A stretch of DNA of 5,372 nt. Source: Cyanobacteria bacterium OH_CDB_58. Its GTDB lineage: Bacteria > Cyanobacteriota > Vampirovibrionia > Gastranaerophilales > Gastranaerophilaceae. A program made the translations under genes and the position numbers. The number at the start of each line of letters is the position of its first letter. Position 1 is the first letter of the stretch. Shown here piece after piece: positions 1 to 5,016 of the stretch. The DNA is taken from contig JAEZLC010000050.1 of assembly GCA_023435965.1 (NCBI GenBank), positions 1 through 5,372 on the forward strand, read 5' to 3'. The notes under the pieces are model-generated. The model did not search any database. It saw nothing but the letters and a program-made list of their open reading frames with translations, and was not told the origin of the DNA.

Positions 1-299
1 TTTTTGATGTGTAAATCTAAAGTTGTGAATTTTTCGCTGTTTTGTTCGAATTTTTTCTTAAATTCTTCAATTTTTTCTTTAAAAGGGTCTAAAAGTTCTG
101 TCATTCTTTCTTTTGACATTGTAGAGAAATCTTGAGTATTTTCTTTAATAATTTTATTTGCCATGTTTTCAAACACAAGTTGCATTTGGTTGAACATCTC
201 TTGTTGAGTTGTTTGCTGGTTTTTGCTTGTATATTTGACTATTAGGAACGTGGTTATAATTCCTGCTGCAAATCCTATAATAAAGATTAAAATATTCAT
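1..299 (-). CDS. rmuC: RmuC-family DNA recombination protein, N-terminal part (runs off left edge)
   Basis: Open frame of 99 codons without a stop, read leftward from an ATG at 299 and cut by the window edge. Residues 3-20 form one hydrophobic N-terminal membrane anchor (MNILIFIIGFAAGIITTFLI). A polar, probably coiled-coil stretch follows, with FENMANKIIKENTQDFS (about 45-61) and ELLDPFKEKIEEFKKKFE (about 68-85). Both match the pattern seen just before the nuclease-like core of RmuC proteins (a FENxANKI block, then LLxPxKExIxxF). Family members limit recombination at inverted repeats and are thought to be membrane-tethered nucleases; the catalytic core is outside this window. The start codon shares its A with the proC stop codon (TAATG), so translation is probably coupled to proC and the two genes share a transcript. 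The call rests on the anchor plus these two blocks only. Confidence 0.8.
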   Translation of the reverse strand, partial: MNILIFIIGFAAGIITTFLIVKYTSKNQQTTQQEMFNQMQLVFENMANKIIKENTQDFSTMSKERMTELLDPFKEKIEEFKKKFEQNSEKFTTLDLHIK

Positions 300-1105
300 T
301 ATTTTTCTCCGAGTGCTTTTGCTTTTTTCATTGTTTCTTCAATTGTATCATGCAAAATACTGCTGATATTTTTTGCTTTTAGAGTGTTATTGCCGACTTC
401 TGTGCATCCGCCGGGCGTTGTTACGTTTATAATAAGTTGTTCTGGAGAAACTTCTGTATCCATAATCATTTTTGCTGCACCGTATGCGGTTTGAGCTGAT
501 AATTTCAAACATGTTTTATATTCCAGCCCAAGTTTTTCTCCTGCTTTTGCTATTTCATCTATAATATAGTAGTAAAAGGCAGGACCGGAGCCGCTTATGG
601 CGGTGATAATATCTATATATTTTTCTTCTGATTCTATTACTTTTCCTACGCTTTTAAATATTTCTATTGCTGTTTTTACATCATCACTCGATGCGTAAGT
701 TCCTTTGCAAACCGCACTCATTCCTTCGTTTACCAGTGCCGGGGTGTTTGGCATTACTCTTATTACCGGTGTGTCGTTAAGTATCTCCTGCATATCCGAG
801 ATGGATATTCCTGCTGCTATTGAAATTACTACATGCTCTTTTTTTATAATGTCTTTTAAGCCACTTAATACATCTTTTAAAATGAACGGTTTTACCGCAA
901 ATACCAAAATGTCAGTATTTTTAACTACTTCAGTGTTGTCTGTTGTAATGTTTATGCCAAATTCTTCGTGTGCTTTAGATAATGCATTTTCGTTTAAATC
1001 AGAGACATAAATGTCTTTCGAATCACAAAATTTTGAATCTACAATTCCTTTTATGATTGCACTTGCCATTTTGCCGGCACCGATAAACCCTATCTTCTTG
1101 TTCAT
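299..1105 (-). CDS. proC: Pyrroline-5-carboxylate reductase
   Basis: A 268-aa protein, the usual length for ProC, which reduces 1-pyrroline-5-carboxylate to proline with NAD(P)H in the cytoplasm, the last step of proline synthesis. Visible motifs are the Rossmann nucleotide-binding loop GFIGAGKMA (residues 6-14), FAVKP (69-73), VMPNTPALVNEG (117-128), ISGSGPAFYYY (170-180) and the C-terminal family signature around VTTPGGCTEVG (228-238). In that signature a Cys sits where many homologues have Thr (PGGTT); the family pattern tolerates any residue there. The frame stays open upstream to 1213, but the ATG at 1105 is chosen. The Rossmann strand begins directly after it, the 36 extra residues have no ProC-like sequence, and the longer form would overlap rpmH and the divergent promoters. 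An AAGG lies 9 bases upstream of this ATG. The gene is followed at once by rmuC. Confidence 0.96.
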   Translation of the reverse strand: MNKKIGFIGAGKMASAIIKGIVDSKFCDSKDIYVSDLNENALSKAHEEFGINITTDNTEVVKNTDILVFAVKPFILKDVLSGLKDIIKKEHVVISIAAGISISDMQEILNDTPVIRVMPNTPALVNEGMSAVCKGTYASSDDVKTAIEIFKSVGKVIESEEKYIDIITAISGSGPAFYYYIIDEIAKAGEKLGLEYKTCLKLSAQTAYGAAKMIMDTEVSPEQLIINVTTPGGCTEVGNNTLKAKNISSILHDTIEETMKKAKALGEK

Positions 1106-1133
1106 ATTCTTTAACCTTTTTAAATGTGCATAA

Positions 1134-1165
1134 TTGACTTTGTGGTTTGTTTTATTTACTATGAT
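1134..1165 (+). promoter_or_regulatory. Candidate sigma-70-type promoter for rpmH
   Basis: TTGACT (1134-1139) is a 5/6 match to the -35 consensus. At 17-base spacing lies TACTAT (1157-1162, 4/6). The better hexamer TATGAT (1160-1165, 5/6) overlaps it but at 20-base spacing. Transcription would begin near 1169, giving a leader of about 30 bases with the strong ribosome binding site AAGGAG at 1188-1193, 7 bases before the rpmH ATG. This is a consensus match by eye only. Confidence 0.5.
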
Positions 1166-1189
1166 ACAACTGGCAAATATAATATTCAA
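1161..1189 (-). promoter_or_regulatory. Candidate sigma-70-type promoter for proC-rmuC
   Basis: On the minus strand, TTGAAT (1189-1184) and TATCAT (1166-1161) are separated by exactly 17 bases, matching the -35/-10 consensus at 4/6 and 5/6 positions. The predicted start of transcription is near 1154, giving a leader of about 50 bases before the proC ATG at 1105. The -10 lies on top of the -10 of the opposing rpmH promoter. This is a consensus match by eye only. Confidence 0.5.
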
Positions 1190-1200
1190 GGAGAAATAAA

Positions 1201-1353
1201 ATGAGACGTACATTAGAAGGTACTAAAAGAAAAAGACAAAGAGTTAGCGGTTTTAGAGCAAGAATGTCTACTAGTGCCGGACAAGAAGTTTTAAACAGAA
1301 GAAGAGCTAAAGGCCGTCATAAGCTTGCTATAACAGCTAAAACTAAAGCGTAG
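1201..1353 (+). CDS. rpmH: 50S ribosomal protein L34
   Basis: A 50-residue, strongly basic protein; L34 proteins are typically 44-50 residues. The sequence begins [20 protein letters not shown] and continues with RM, a [16 protein letters not shown] block and a short AITAKTKA tail. SGFRARM, the [10 protein letters not shown] block and the overall layout are diagnostic of L34, a component of the large ribosomal subunit that binds 23S rRNA. The RTLxGTxRKxxRxSGFRARM start is the form I associate with Cyanobacteria and their relatives, rather than the MKRTFQPS form of proteobacteria and firmicutes. AAGGAG at 1188-1193 gives a strong ribosome binding site with 7-base spacing, as expected for a highly expressed gene. 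It lies upstream of rnpA in the conserved bacterial order and is transcribed divergently from proC. Confidence 0.97.
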   Translation: MRRTLEGTKRKRQRVSGFRARMSTSAGQEVLNRRRAKGRHKLAITAKTKA

Positions 1354-1380
1354 TTATTCTTAAAAGTTATTAAAATTATC

Positions 1381-1405
1381 AAGGCTATCCAATGGATAGC
1401 CTTTT
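1381..1405 (+). terminator. Hairpin with short T-run between rpmH and rnpA (likely partial terminator)
   Basis: AAGGCTATCC (1381-1390) and GGATAGCCTT (1394-1403) form a perfect 10-bp inverted repeat around a 3-base loop (AAT), followed by TT so that the RNA ends in a run of four U (1402-1405). It lies 27 bases after the rpmH stop and 18 bases before the rnpA ATG. The short U-run and the lack of an evident second promoter suggest an attenuator that lowers rnpA expression relative to rpmH rather than a full stop. It could also act as an RNA processing or stability element. Confidence 0.6.
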
Positions 1406-1423
1406 AACTGAAAATGGTATTCC

Positions 1424-1780
1424 ATGCTAAAAAAGCAGTACAGATTAAAAAATAAATTAGCCTTCAATGCTACTTACAAACAGAGAAAAATTTATTCTGA
1501 TAATTTGATGATAGTATATGTAGGTCGTGAGAAAAAATCACAAGAAACTCCCACAAAAGTTGCTTTTGTTGTGAGCAAAAAATTTCATAAAAGAGCGGTC
1601 AAGCGAAACAGAATAAAAAGACTCATGAGAGAATCTTACAGGTTGGCTTTGAAATACAACCAGATACCCGCTTTTCAGCGATACATGTCACTGATTTTTA
1701 TGCCAAAACAGAGTGCTCTAGGTACTGATTTTGCAAGTGTTCAAAAATCTCTTCATAATTTGTGTGAAAAACTGTCTTAA
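1424..1780 (+). CDS. rnpA: Ribonuclease P protein component
   Basis: A 118-aa basic protein, the normal size for RnpA. RnpA binds the catalytic RNase P RNA and helps it recognise and cleave the 5' leader of precursor tRNAs. The family signature (RNR motif) is clear at about residues 57-72: KRAVKRNRIKRLMRES, preceded by VAFVVSKKFHK. The N-terminal YRLKNKLAFNATYKQRK corresponds to the usual L-(x)n-F-xx-V-(x)n-G/R region of the family. The position immediately downstream of rpmH is the conserved bacterial arrangement. The ATG at 1424 has no convincing Shine-Dalgarno sequence, so translation may be modest; with the hairpin at 1381-1405 this fits low RnpA output relative to L34. The yidD/yidC genes that often follow rnpA are absent here; a flagellar operon begins 138 bases later. 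Confidence 0.95.
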   Translation: MLKKQYRLKNKLAFNATYKQRKIYSDNLMIVYVGREKKSQETPTKVAFVVSKKFHKRAVKRNRIKRLMRESYRLALKYNQIPAFQRYMSLIFMPKQSALGTDFASVQKSLHNLCEKLS

Positions 1781-1918
1781 AATATTGATAATTATGTAAT
1801 TTTCATTAAATTAAATATACAACAAATAAATGATGTAGCCTGAGTAAAAAGCTTATATTGTATAACTAGGGATTTTATGCCTTTTATTCATAAATACTTG
1901 GGGAAATAGGGCAACGCT
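1781..1918 (+). promoter_or_regulatory. AT-rich gene-free leader upstream of the flagellar operon; promoter only tentatively located
   Basis: This 138-base stretch holds no credible gene. No clear rnpA terminator is visible. Possible -10 hexamers are TATATT (1854-1859) and TATAAC (1861-1866), but neither has a good -35 at 16-18 bases, and I see no convincing sigma-28 or sigma-54 site. TTATA-TTG-TATAA (1853-1865) is a small perfect inverted repeat that might be an operator or chance in such AT-rich sequence. TTTATG (1874-1879) and CATAAA (1889-1894) could form a weak stem in the leader RNA. AGGG (1908-1911) is the likely ribosome binding site for the GTG at 1919. The operon may start here or be read through from rpmH-rnpA. 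Confidence 0.3.
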
Positions 1919-3091
1919 GTGCAAACAGAACAACTTAGGTATATTGCTAAATCGATGTTTACGGGTAATATTTACAAGAATTACCCCTGGATTAATGCGA
2001 ATATTTTCGCGAAGATTTTTGATGCATCAAGAGAGTTTTTAAATACCGATTTAGGATTGAAATTAGTTGGAGTTACCGAAAAAGATAATGTTTTCTTTGC
2101 TGGAGAAGATTATTTTGTAACCAAGATAAGGATTACTAAAGAACTCAACGTTCTTTTCAGAATTTCTAAAATGGCAGTAGAAATCATATTGAATGAAGTT
2201 TTAGGGAACTCTGATACCAAATTCGAATTTGAAAACCTCACAGAGCTTGAAGCAAAGATATTAACAGGATTTAACGATTTTTTATATAAAGGTTTTTCGA
2301 ATTGTCTTATTGATTCAGCCAAGCTCAGCAAAAAAGCAAAACAGAGCAGTGATTGTCATTTTACGATTTTTGTAAAAGACAGTAGTGACAACACAGGGAA
2401 AATAATAATATCAGTCCCGATGGCAGCATTACCAGAAATCCCTGAACAAGAGATTGAGGAAATTTTCTCTATTGATGATTTCCCAAAAACCCTTGTGCCG
2501 GTCGATATCAAGGTCGGCACAACAAAGATTTCTCTGAGAGACATAAAGAACATAGAAGTGGAAGATATTGTAGTTCTTGAGAACAGCAATATAAATAAAA
2601 TGACAATAAAGCTTGGCGAAGATAGTAAAGTATTTAAGCTAAGTCCTGATCCATCTTTGATAGTAAGCATGGATGACAATGAAGAAGAGCTTGAAGGCGG
2701 AGGATACATAATGGAAGAGAACATAACACAGAATATGTGGGATTCAATTCAGGTCGATATATCGGCAGAATTTGAGCAGGTAAAAATTCCGTTGGGGGAT
2801 TTGAGACAAATTTCTGAAGGGCTTGTGGTTGATATAGGTTCTGTCTATGAAAATAAAATTGATCTTAAGGTAGAAGATAAAATTATTGCTTCCGGCGAAC
2901 TTGTCATTATAAATGATAGATACGGGGTCAGAATAGATAAAGTTGTAAATCCTGAGGCACAGACTTCAAATTCAGCGTATGAACAACGATCTCAAGAAAC
3001 AGAAGAAATCCAAGAACAGCATGTCGAAGATGAATTTAATGAAGATGACTTTGACTATAGCAACTTTGAAATAGACGACGAAAATATATAA
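1919..3091 (+). CDS. Flagellar switch protein with two SpoA domains (FliM/FliN-like fusion)
   Basis: A 390-aa cytoplasmic protein with no membrane segment. Residues 1-185 are a divergent region that may correspond to the FliM middle domain (LTELEAKILTGFNDFLYKGF at 107-126 resembles the FliM LTExE helix). Residues about 188-250 look like a first SpoA (surface presentation of antigens) fold, and 251-268 form an acidic, Gly-rich linker. Residues 272-343 are a clear FliN-type SpoA domain with the expected IPLGDLRQISEGLVVDIG, a GELVIINDRYGVRI end and the hydrophobic pattern between them. Residues 356-390 are an acidic tail. Tandem SpoA domains are the plan of SctQ/HrcQ injectisome proteins and, in part, of FliY. 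These proteins form the C-ring or sorting platform below the export gate, which fits the next genes. The N-terminus lacks the EIDALL-type CheY-P binding peptide of FliM/FliY. The GTG start is preferred because an in-frame TAG at 1907 blocks extension and AGGG lies 7 bases upstream. The family is well supported; the exact name (fliM, fliN or fliY) is not. Confidence 0.85.
   Translation: MQTEQLRYIAKSMFTGNIYKNYPWINANIFAKIFDASREFLNTDLGLKLVGVTEKDNVFFAGEDYFVTKIRITKELNVLFRISKMAVEIILNEVLGNSDTKFEFENLTELEAKILTGFNDFLYKGFSNCLIDSAKLSKKAKQSSDCHFTIFVKDSSDNTGKIIISVPMAALPEIPEQEIEEIFSIDDFPKTLVPVDIKVGTTKISLRDIKNIEVEDIVVLENSNINKMTIKLGEDSKVFKLSPDPSLIVSMDDNEEELEGGGYIMEENITQNMWDSIQVDISAEFEQVKIPLGDLRQISEGLVVDIGSVYENKIDLKVEDKIIASGELVIINDRYGVRIDKVVNPEAQTSNSAYEQRSQETEEIQEQHVEDEFNEDDFDYSNFEIDDENI
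2699..2703 (+). promoter_or_regulatory. Internal Shine-Dalgarno (GGAGG) inside the tandem-SpoA gene
   Basis: GGAGG, followed by 7 bases and an in-frame ATG at 2711, is among the best ribosome binding sites in the window by pairing and spacing. It is made by the codons of a Gly-Gly-Gly run (residues 260-262) in the linker between the two SpoA domains, which is where a separate FliN-like product would have to begin. Gly codons in an AT-rich genome can give GGAGGA by chance. Confidence 0.5.
2711..3091 (+). CDS. Possible alternative product: FliN-like C-terminal SpoA protein from an internal start
   Basis: Translation from the in-frame ATG at 2711 (Met265 of the 390-aa protein) would give 126 residues. 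These contain a short leader, the complete FliN-type SpoA domain and the acidic tail, close to the typical FliN length of about 100-140 residues. The start has the internal GGAGG at 2699-2703 with 7-base spacing. Injectisome homologues (SctQ proteins such as Yersinia YscQ and Salmonella SpaO) are known to make a short C-terminal SpoA protein from an internal start in the same gene, and it assembles with the full-length form. By analogy this gene could supply both a FliM-like and a FliN-like subunit. This is inference from the start-site signal and domain boundary; it is nested in the longer gene and not an independent frame. Confidence 0.45.
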   Translation: MEENITQNMWDSIQVDISAEFEQVKIPLGDLRQISEGLVVDIGSVYENKIDLKVEDKIIASGELVIINDRYGVRIDKVVNPEAQTSNSAYEQRSQETEEIQEQHVEDEFNEDDFDYSNFEIDDENI

Positions 3092-3101
3092 GGAGAAATA
3101 A

Positions 3102-3512
3102 ATGGGACACTACTTAATTAATTTTGTAGCATATACGTTGGCAATGGTTGGAGTAATCTTTGTCTGTTTAATGGTTTATAAAAAATGTGTTGTAAATGTT
3201 GGAGAAAACAGAACAGCAGATTACTTAAAAATCGAAAATGCTCTTAACCTCTCGCCAAGAAAAACGATTTACGTTGTAAGAGCTGGCAATGAGAAGTTTC
3301 TTATCGCGTCAGATGTTGATAAGACAACTTTTTTGGCAAAGTTAGACGAGGGTAAAAAAGAATCTCTTGAAGAAAAAATAGCTTCAACTATAAAAAAGCC
3401 TACATTAGCTGGAATTTCTATAGATGATGAGCTTTTAGAGAGAAATTCAAACGTAAGAAAACTTCCTGTAATGAAGGAATTGGTCAGAAAATTGAACGCA
3501 CAAAGAGGTTAG
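3102..3512 (+). CDS. fliO: Flagellar biosynthesis protein FliO
   Basis: A 136-aa protein with one N-terminal membrane segment (about residues 6-25, FVAYTLAMVGVIFVCLMVYK) and a soluble cytoplasmic remainder. Residues about 46-82 (NALNLSPRKTIYVVRAGNEKFLIASD, then DKTTFLAKLDE) follow the FliO core plan: a small beta domain with a xLxPRKxIxxVxxGxxxxLI pattern. FliO is the flagellum-specific accessory that helps assemble the FliP ring of the export gate; injectisomes lack it, so its presence argues that this operon makes a flagellum. The position directly before fliP supports the call, since FliO sequences are poorly conserved. AAGGAG overlaps the upstream stop codon and lies 6 bases before the ATG. 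The gap is 10 bases to the SpoA gene and 1 base to fliP, so these genes are co-transcribed and probably translationally coupled. Confidence 0.85.
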   Translation: MGHYLINFVAYTLAMVGVIFVCLMVYKKCVVNVGENRTADYLKIENALNLSPRKTIYVVRAGNEKFLIASDVDKTTFLAKLDEGKKESLEEKIASTIKKPTLAGISIDDELLERNSNVRKLPVMKELVRKLNAQRG

Positions 3513-3513
3513 A

Positions 3514-4155
3514 ATGGAAAACGTACTTAAGGACTTAAACCCGGTTTTACAAATGCTGATGGTAATGAGTATATTCTCATTACTACCTTTTGTATTTACT
3601 TGCATGACCAGTTTTTTGAGATATGTTATAGTATTTTCTTTTCTAAAACAAGCAATGGGTACACAACAATTGCCTCCGGGTATTGTATTAGTGGGTCTTT
3701 CAATAATTCTGACGTTTTATACAATGGGGCCTGTTTTTCAACAAATGTGGGATGTTGGTTCAAAGCCTTATCAAAAAACAGGATCTATAGTTCTAGCGAT
3801 TTCTGAAGGCTCAAAACCCTTGAAAGAATTTATGATGAAACAGACAAGGCAGGAAGATTTGGCTTATTTTGTTGAACTTTCTAAGAAACGTCCTCCTAAA
3901 AATCCCGATGAAATAACAATTTGGGAAGTTGCACCTGCTTTCATTATCAGTGAACTAAAAACGGCTTTTGAAATCGGTTTCATAATATTTGTTCCGTTCA
4001 TAGTATTGGATCTTGTAGTTGCTAACGTACTATTGGCTCTAGGTATGTTTATGTTATCTCCTACAATTATTTCTTTGCCGTTCAAGTTATTGATATTTAT
4101 TGCGGTTGACGGTTGGAGCCTTATTGTTCAGGGAATGGTCGGAAGCTTTAATTAA
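3514..4155 (+). CDS. fliP: Flagellar export gate protein FliP
   Basis: A 213-aa membrane protein with very strong family motifs: LLPFVFTCMTSFLRYVIVFS (23-42), QAMGTQQLPP (46-55), LTFYTMGPV (66-74), PAFIISELKTAFEIGFIIF (141-159), PFIVLDLVVANVL (161-173) and ISLPFKLLIFIAVDGW (186-201). FliP forms the ring that, with FliQ and FliR, makes the export channel through which rod, hook and filament subunits leave the cell. Enterobacterial FliP is about 245 aa with a cleaved signal peptide. This protein begins almost directly at the first conserved helix and has no signal peptide, like injectisome SctR proteins. In the pore-constricting loop it has M-F-M (178-180), where the Salmonella protein has three consecutive Met. 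AGAGG at 3504-3508 serves as ribosome binding site inside the end of fliO. Confidence 0.98.
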   Translation: MENVLKDLNPVLQMLMVMSIFSLLPFVFTCMTSFLRYVIVFSFLKQAMGTQQLPPGIVLVGLSIILTFYTMGPVFQQMWDVGSKPYQKTGSIVLAISEGSKPLKEFMMKQTRQEDLAYFVELSKKRPPKNPDEITIWEVAPAFIISELKTAFEIGFIIFVPFIVLDLVVANVLLALGMFMLSPTIISLPFKLLIFIAVDGWSLIVQGMVGSFN

Positions 4156-4164
4156 GGATATGTT

Positions 4165-4656
4165 ATGGAAATATTAATGGAATATATGGGAAAAGGCTTA
4201 ATCACAATGCTGTTGATATCAATGCCATGTGTACTTACTGCAGCAGCAATCGGTTTGGTCGTAGGTATATTGCAAGCAGTTACTCAGGTTCAGGAACAAA
4301 CAATTGCAGCGGCTCCTAAAATCATTGCTGTGTTTTTGGTAATCATGATTTTCGGATTTGGTTATGTAAGAATGCTCACAGAGTTGTTAAGAGAAGGTAC
4401 AATGTTGGCCTTTAATGTAATTCCTAAGAATGAGAATTACGCATTGCCTGCTGATTACTACAAATACACAAAACCATTCTCTGATGAAATGAGAAAAGAT
4501 AGCTTTAGAAATGTTCCATCTGTGGATGAGATTATGAAAAACCCCGGTAAAGTACCCTTTAGTGATAATGCCGACAGGTTAAGATATAATCCTGCAAGTA
4601 AGGTCGAAACACCTTCACCTAGTCTAATAGAGCGTAAAAAAATGATGGGTAGATAA
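4165..4656 (+). CDS. fliQ: Flagellar export gate protein FliQ with long C-terminal extension
   Basis: Residues 1-88 are a typical FliQ: two hydrophobic helices (about 11-35 and 50-72) joined by the family motif GLVVGILQAVTQVQEQT (30-46) and APKIIAV. FliQ packs around the FliP/FliR core of the export gate and contacts FlhB. FliQ is normally about 90 aa; here the frame continues for about 75 more residues (89-163). The tail is polar and Pro/Asp/Lys-rich with several Tyr (YALPADYYKYTKPF near 92-105) and ends in a basic ERKKMMGR. No membrane segment or domain is recognised in it. The frame is intact and base use looks like its neighbours, so a frameshift fusion is unlikely. TAAGGA, overlapping the fliP stop, gives a ribosome binding site with 6-base spacing. 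The role of the tail is unknown. Confidence 0.96.
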   Translation: MEILMEYMGKGLITMLLISMPCVLTAAAIGLVVGILQAVTQVQEQTIAAAPKIIAVFLVIMIFGFGYVRMLTELLREGTMLAFNVIPKNENYALPADYYKYTKPFSDEMRKDSFRNVPSVDEIMKNPGKVPFSDNADRLRYNPASKVETPSPSLIERKKMMGR

Positions 4657-4659
4657 TAA

Positions 4660-5016
4660 ATGAAAAAATTATTAGTACTTGTTATTATTATTTTTTCAAC
4701 AATTAACTTGAGTTTTGCAGAAGAACTTAAAAAAATAAGCTTGTCTAAAAACGCTATATATGTGCTTTTAGTAGACGATGAAGTAAAGGAATTTAAGATA
4801 TCAAATCCAAATGTGTTGAGATTTCAGCTCGTCAATACGCTGGAAGATGACAAAAAACAAGTTATCGTGCAGCCTTTATCTTACGGAAAAACCGATTTTA
4901 ATGTTATTACTTCTTCCAAGTCATACAATTATGATATAAATATCGTTGATAACTCTGCGTTTGTTTCAGATGAATTGTTTGAAATTGAAGATCCTAATAA
5001 GGAGATCAGCAAATGA
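4660..5016 (+). CDS. Small exported protein resembling the N-terminal domain of pilus/type II secretins
   Basis: A 118-aa protein with a clean Sec signal peptide: MKK, a hydrophobic core at residues 4-16, and probable cleavage after Ala20 (LSFA/EE). The mature part (about 27-97) has a beta-rich pattern: ISLSKNAIYVLLVDDEVKEF, an ISNPNVLRFQLV stretch, a QVIVQPLSYGKTDFNVIT stretch, then YDINIV. This follows the plan of the CpaC/RcpA-type pilus formation N-terminal domain, in which a Gly-Lys/Thr turn precedes the last strands and a Pro-Asn-Val segment lies mid-domain. An acidic tail (104-118) follows. It would act in the periplasm. It lies 3 bases after fliQ and overlaps fliR by 4 bases (ATGA), so it is firmly part of the export operon and probably coupled to fliR translation. 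I do not know a standard flagellar gene at this position. The domain resemblance is moderate and the function is unknown. Confidence 0.75.
   Translation: MKKLLVLVIIIFSTINLSFAEELKKISLSKNAIYVLLVDDEVKEFKISNPNVLRFQLVNTLEDDKKQVIVQPLSYGKTDFNVITSSKSYNYDINIVDNSAFVSDELFEIEDPNKEISK

Noticed and set aside
705..1010. Plus-strand open frame of about 100 codons inside proC
   Set aside because: It is antisense to a fully conserved proC, has no ribosome binding site or recognisable motif, and is best explained as a shadow frame.
1106..1213. Upstream extension of proC to an ATG at 1213 on the minus strand (36 extra residues)
   Set aside because: It would overlap rpmH and both promoters and has no ProC similarity. 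The Rossmann motif starts right after the ATG at 1105, which has its own AAGG site.
1781..1815. Terminator after rnpA
   Set aside because: The only inverted repeat (around AATTATGTAATT) would have a two-base loop and all-AT pairs, which is not a credible intrinsic terminator.
1877..1909. ATG at 1877 as an earlier start for the switch protein
   Set aside because: It is in the same frame as the GTG at 1919 but is closed by TAG at 1907-1909 after 10 codons.
1831..1918. Possible c-di-GMP or other riboswitch in the leader (short G-rich runs and GGGCAACGC near 1909-1917)
   Set aside because: The conserved core and paired helices of the GEMM/c-di-GMP-I class are not present, and only weak AT-rich stems can be drawn.
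2110..2724. Two minus-strand open frames (2110-2331 and 2356-2724) inside the tandem-SpoA gene
   Set aside because: Their low-complexity Ser/Ile-rich translations are typical of the antisense of Glu/Asp-rich coding sequence, with no start signals. The plus-strand gene explains the region.
3600..4085. Short frames inside fliP (plus 3600-3806, minus 3864-4085)
   Set aside because: They lie wholly within a strongly conserved FliP frame and have no motif or ribosome binding site of their own.
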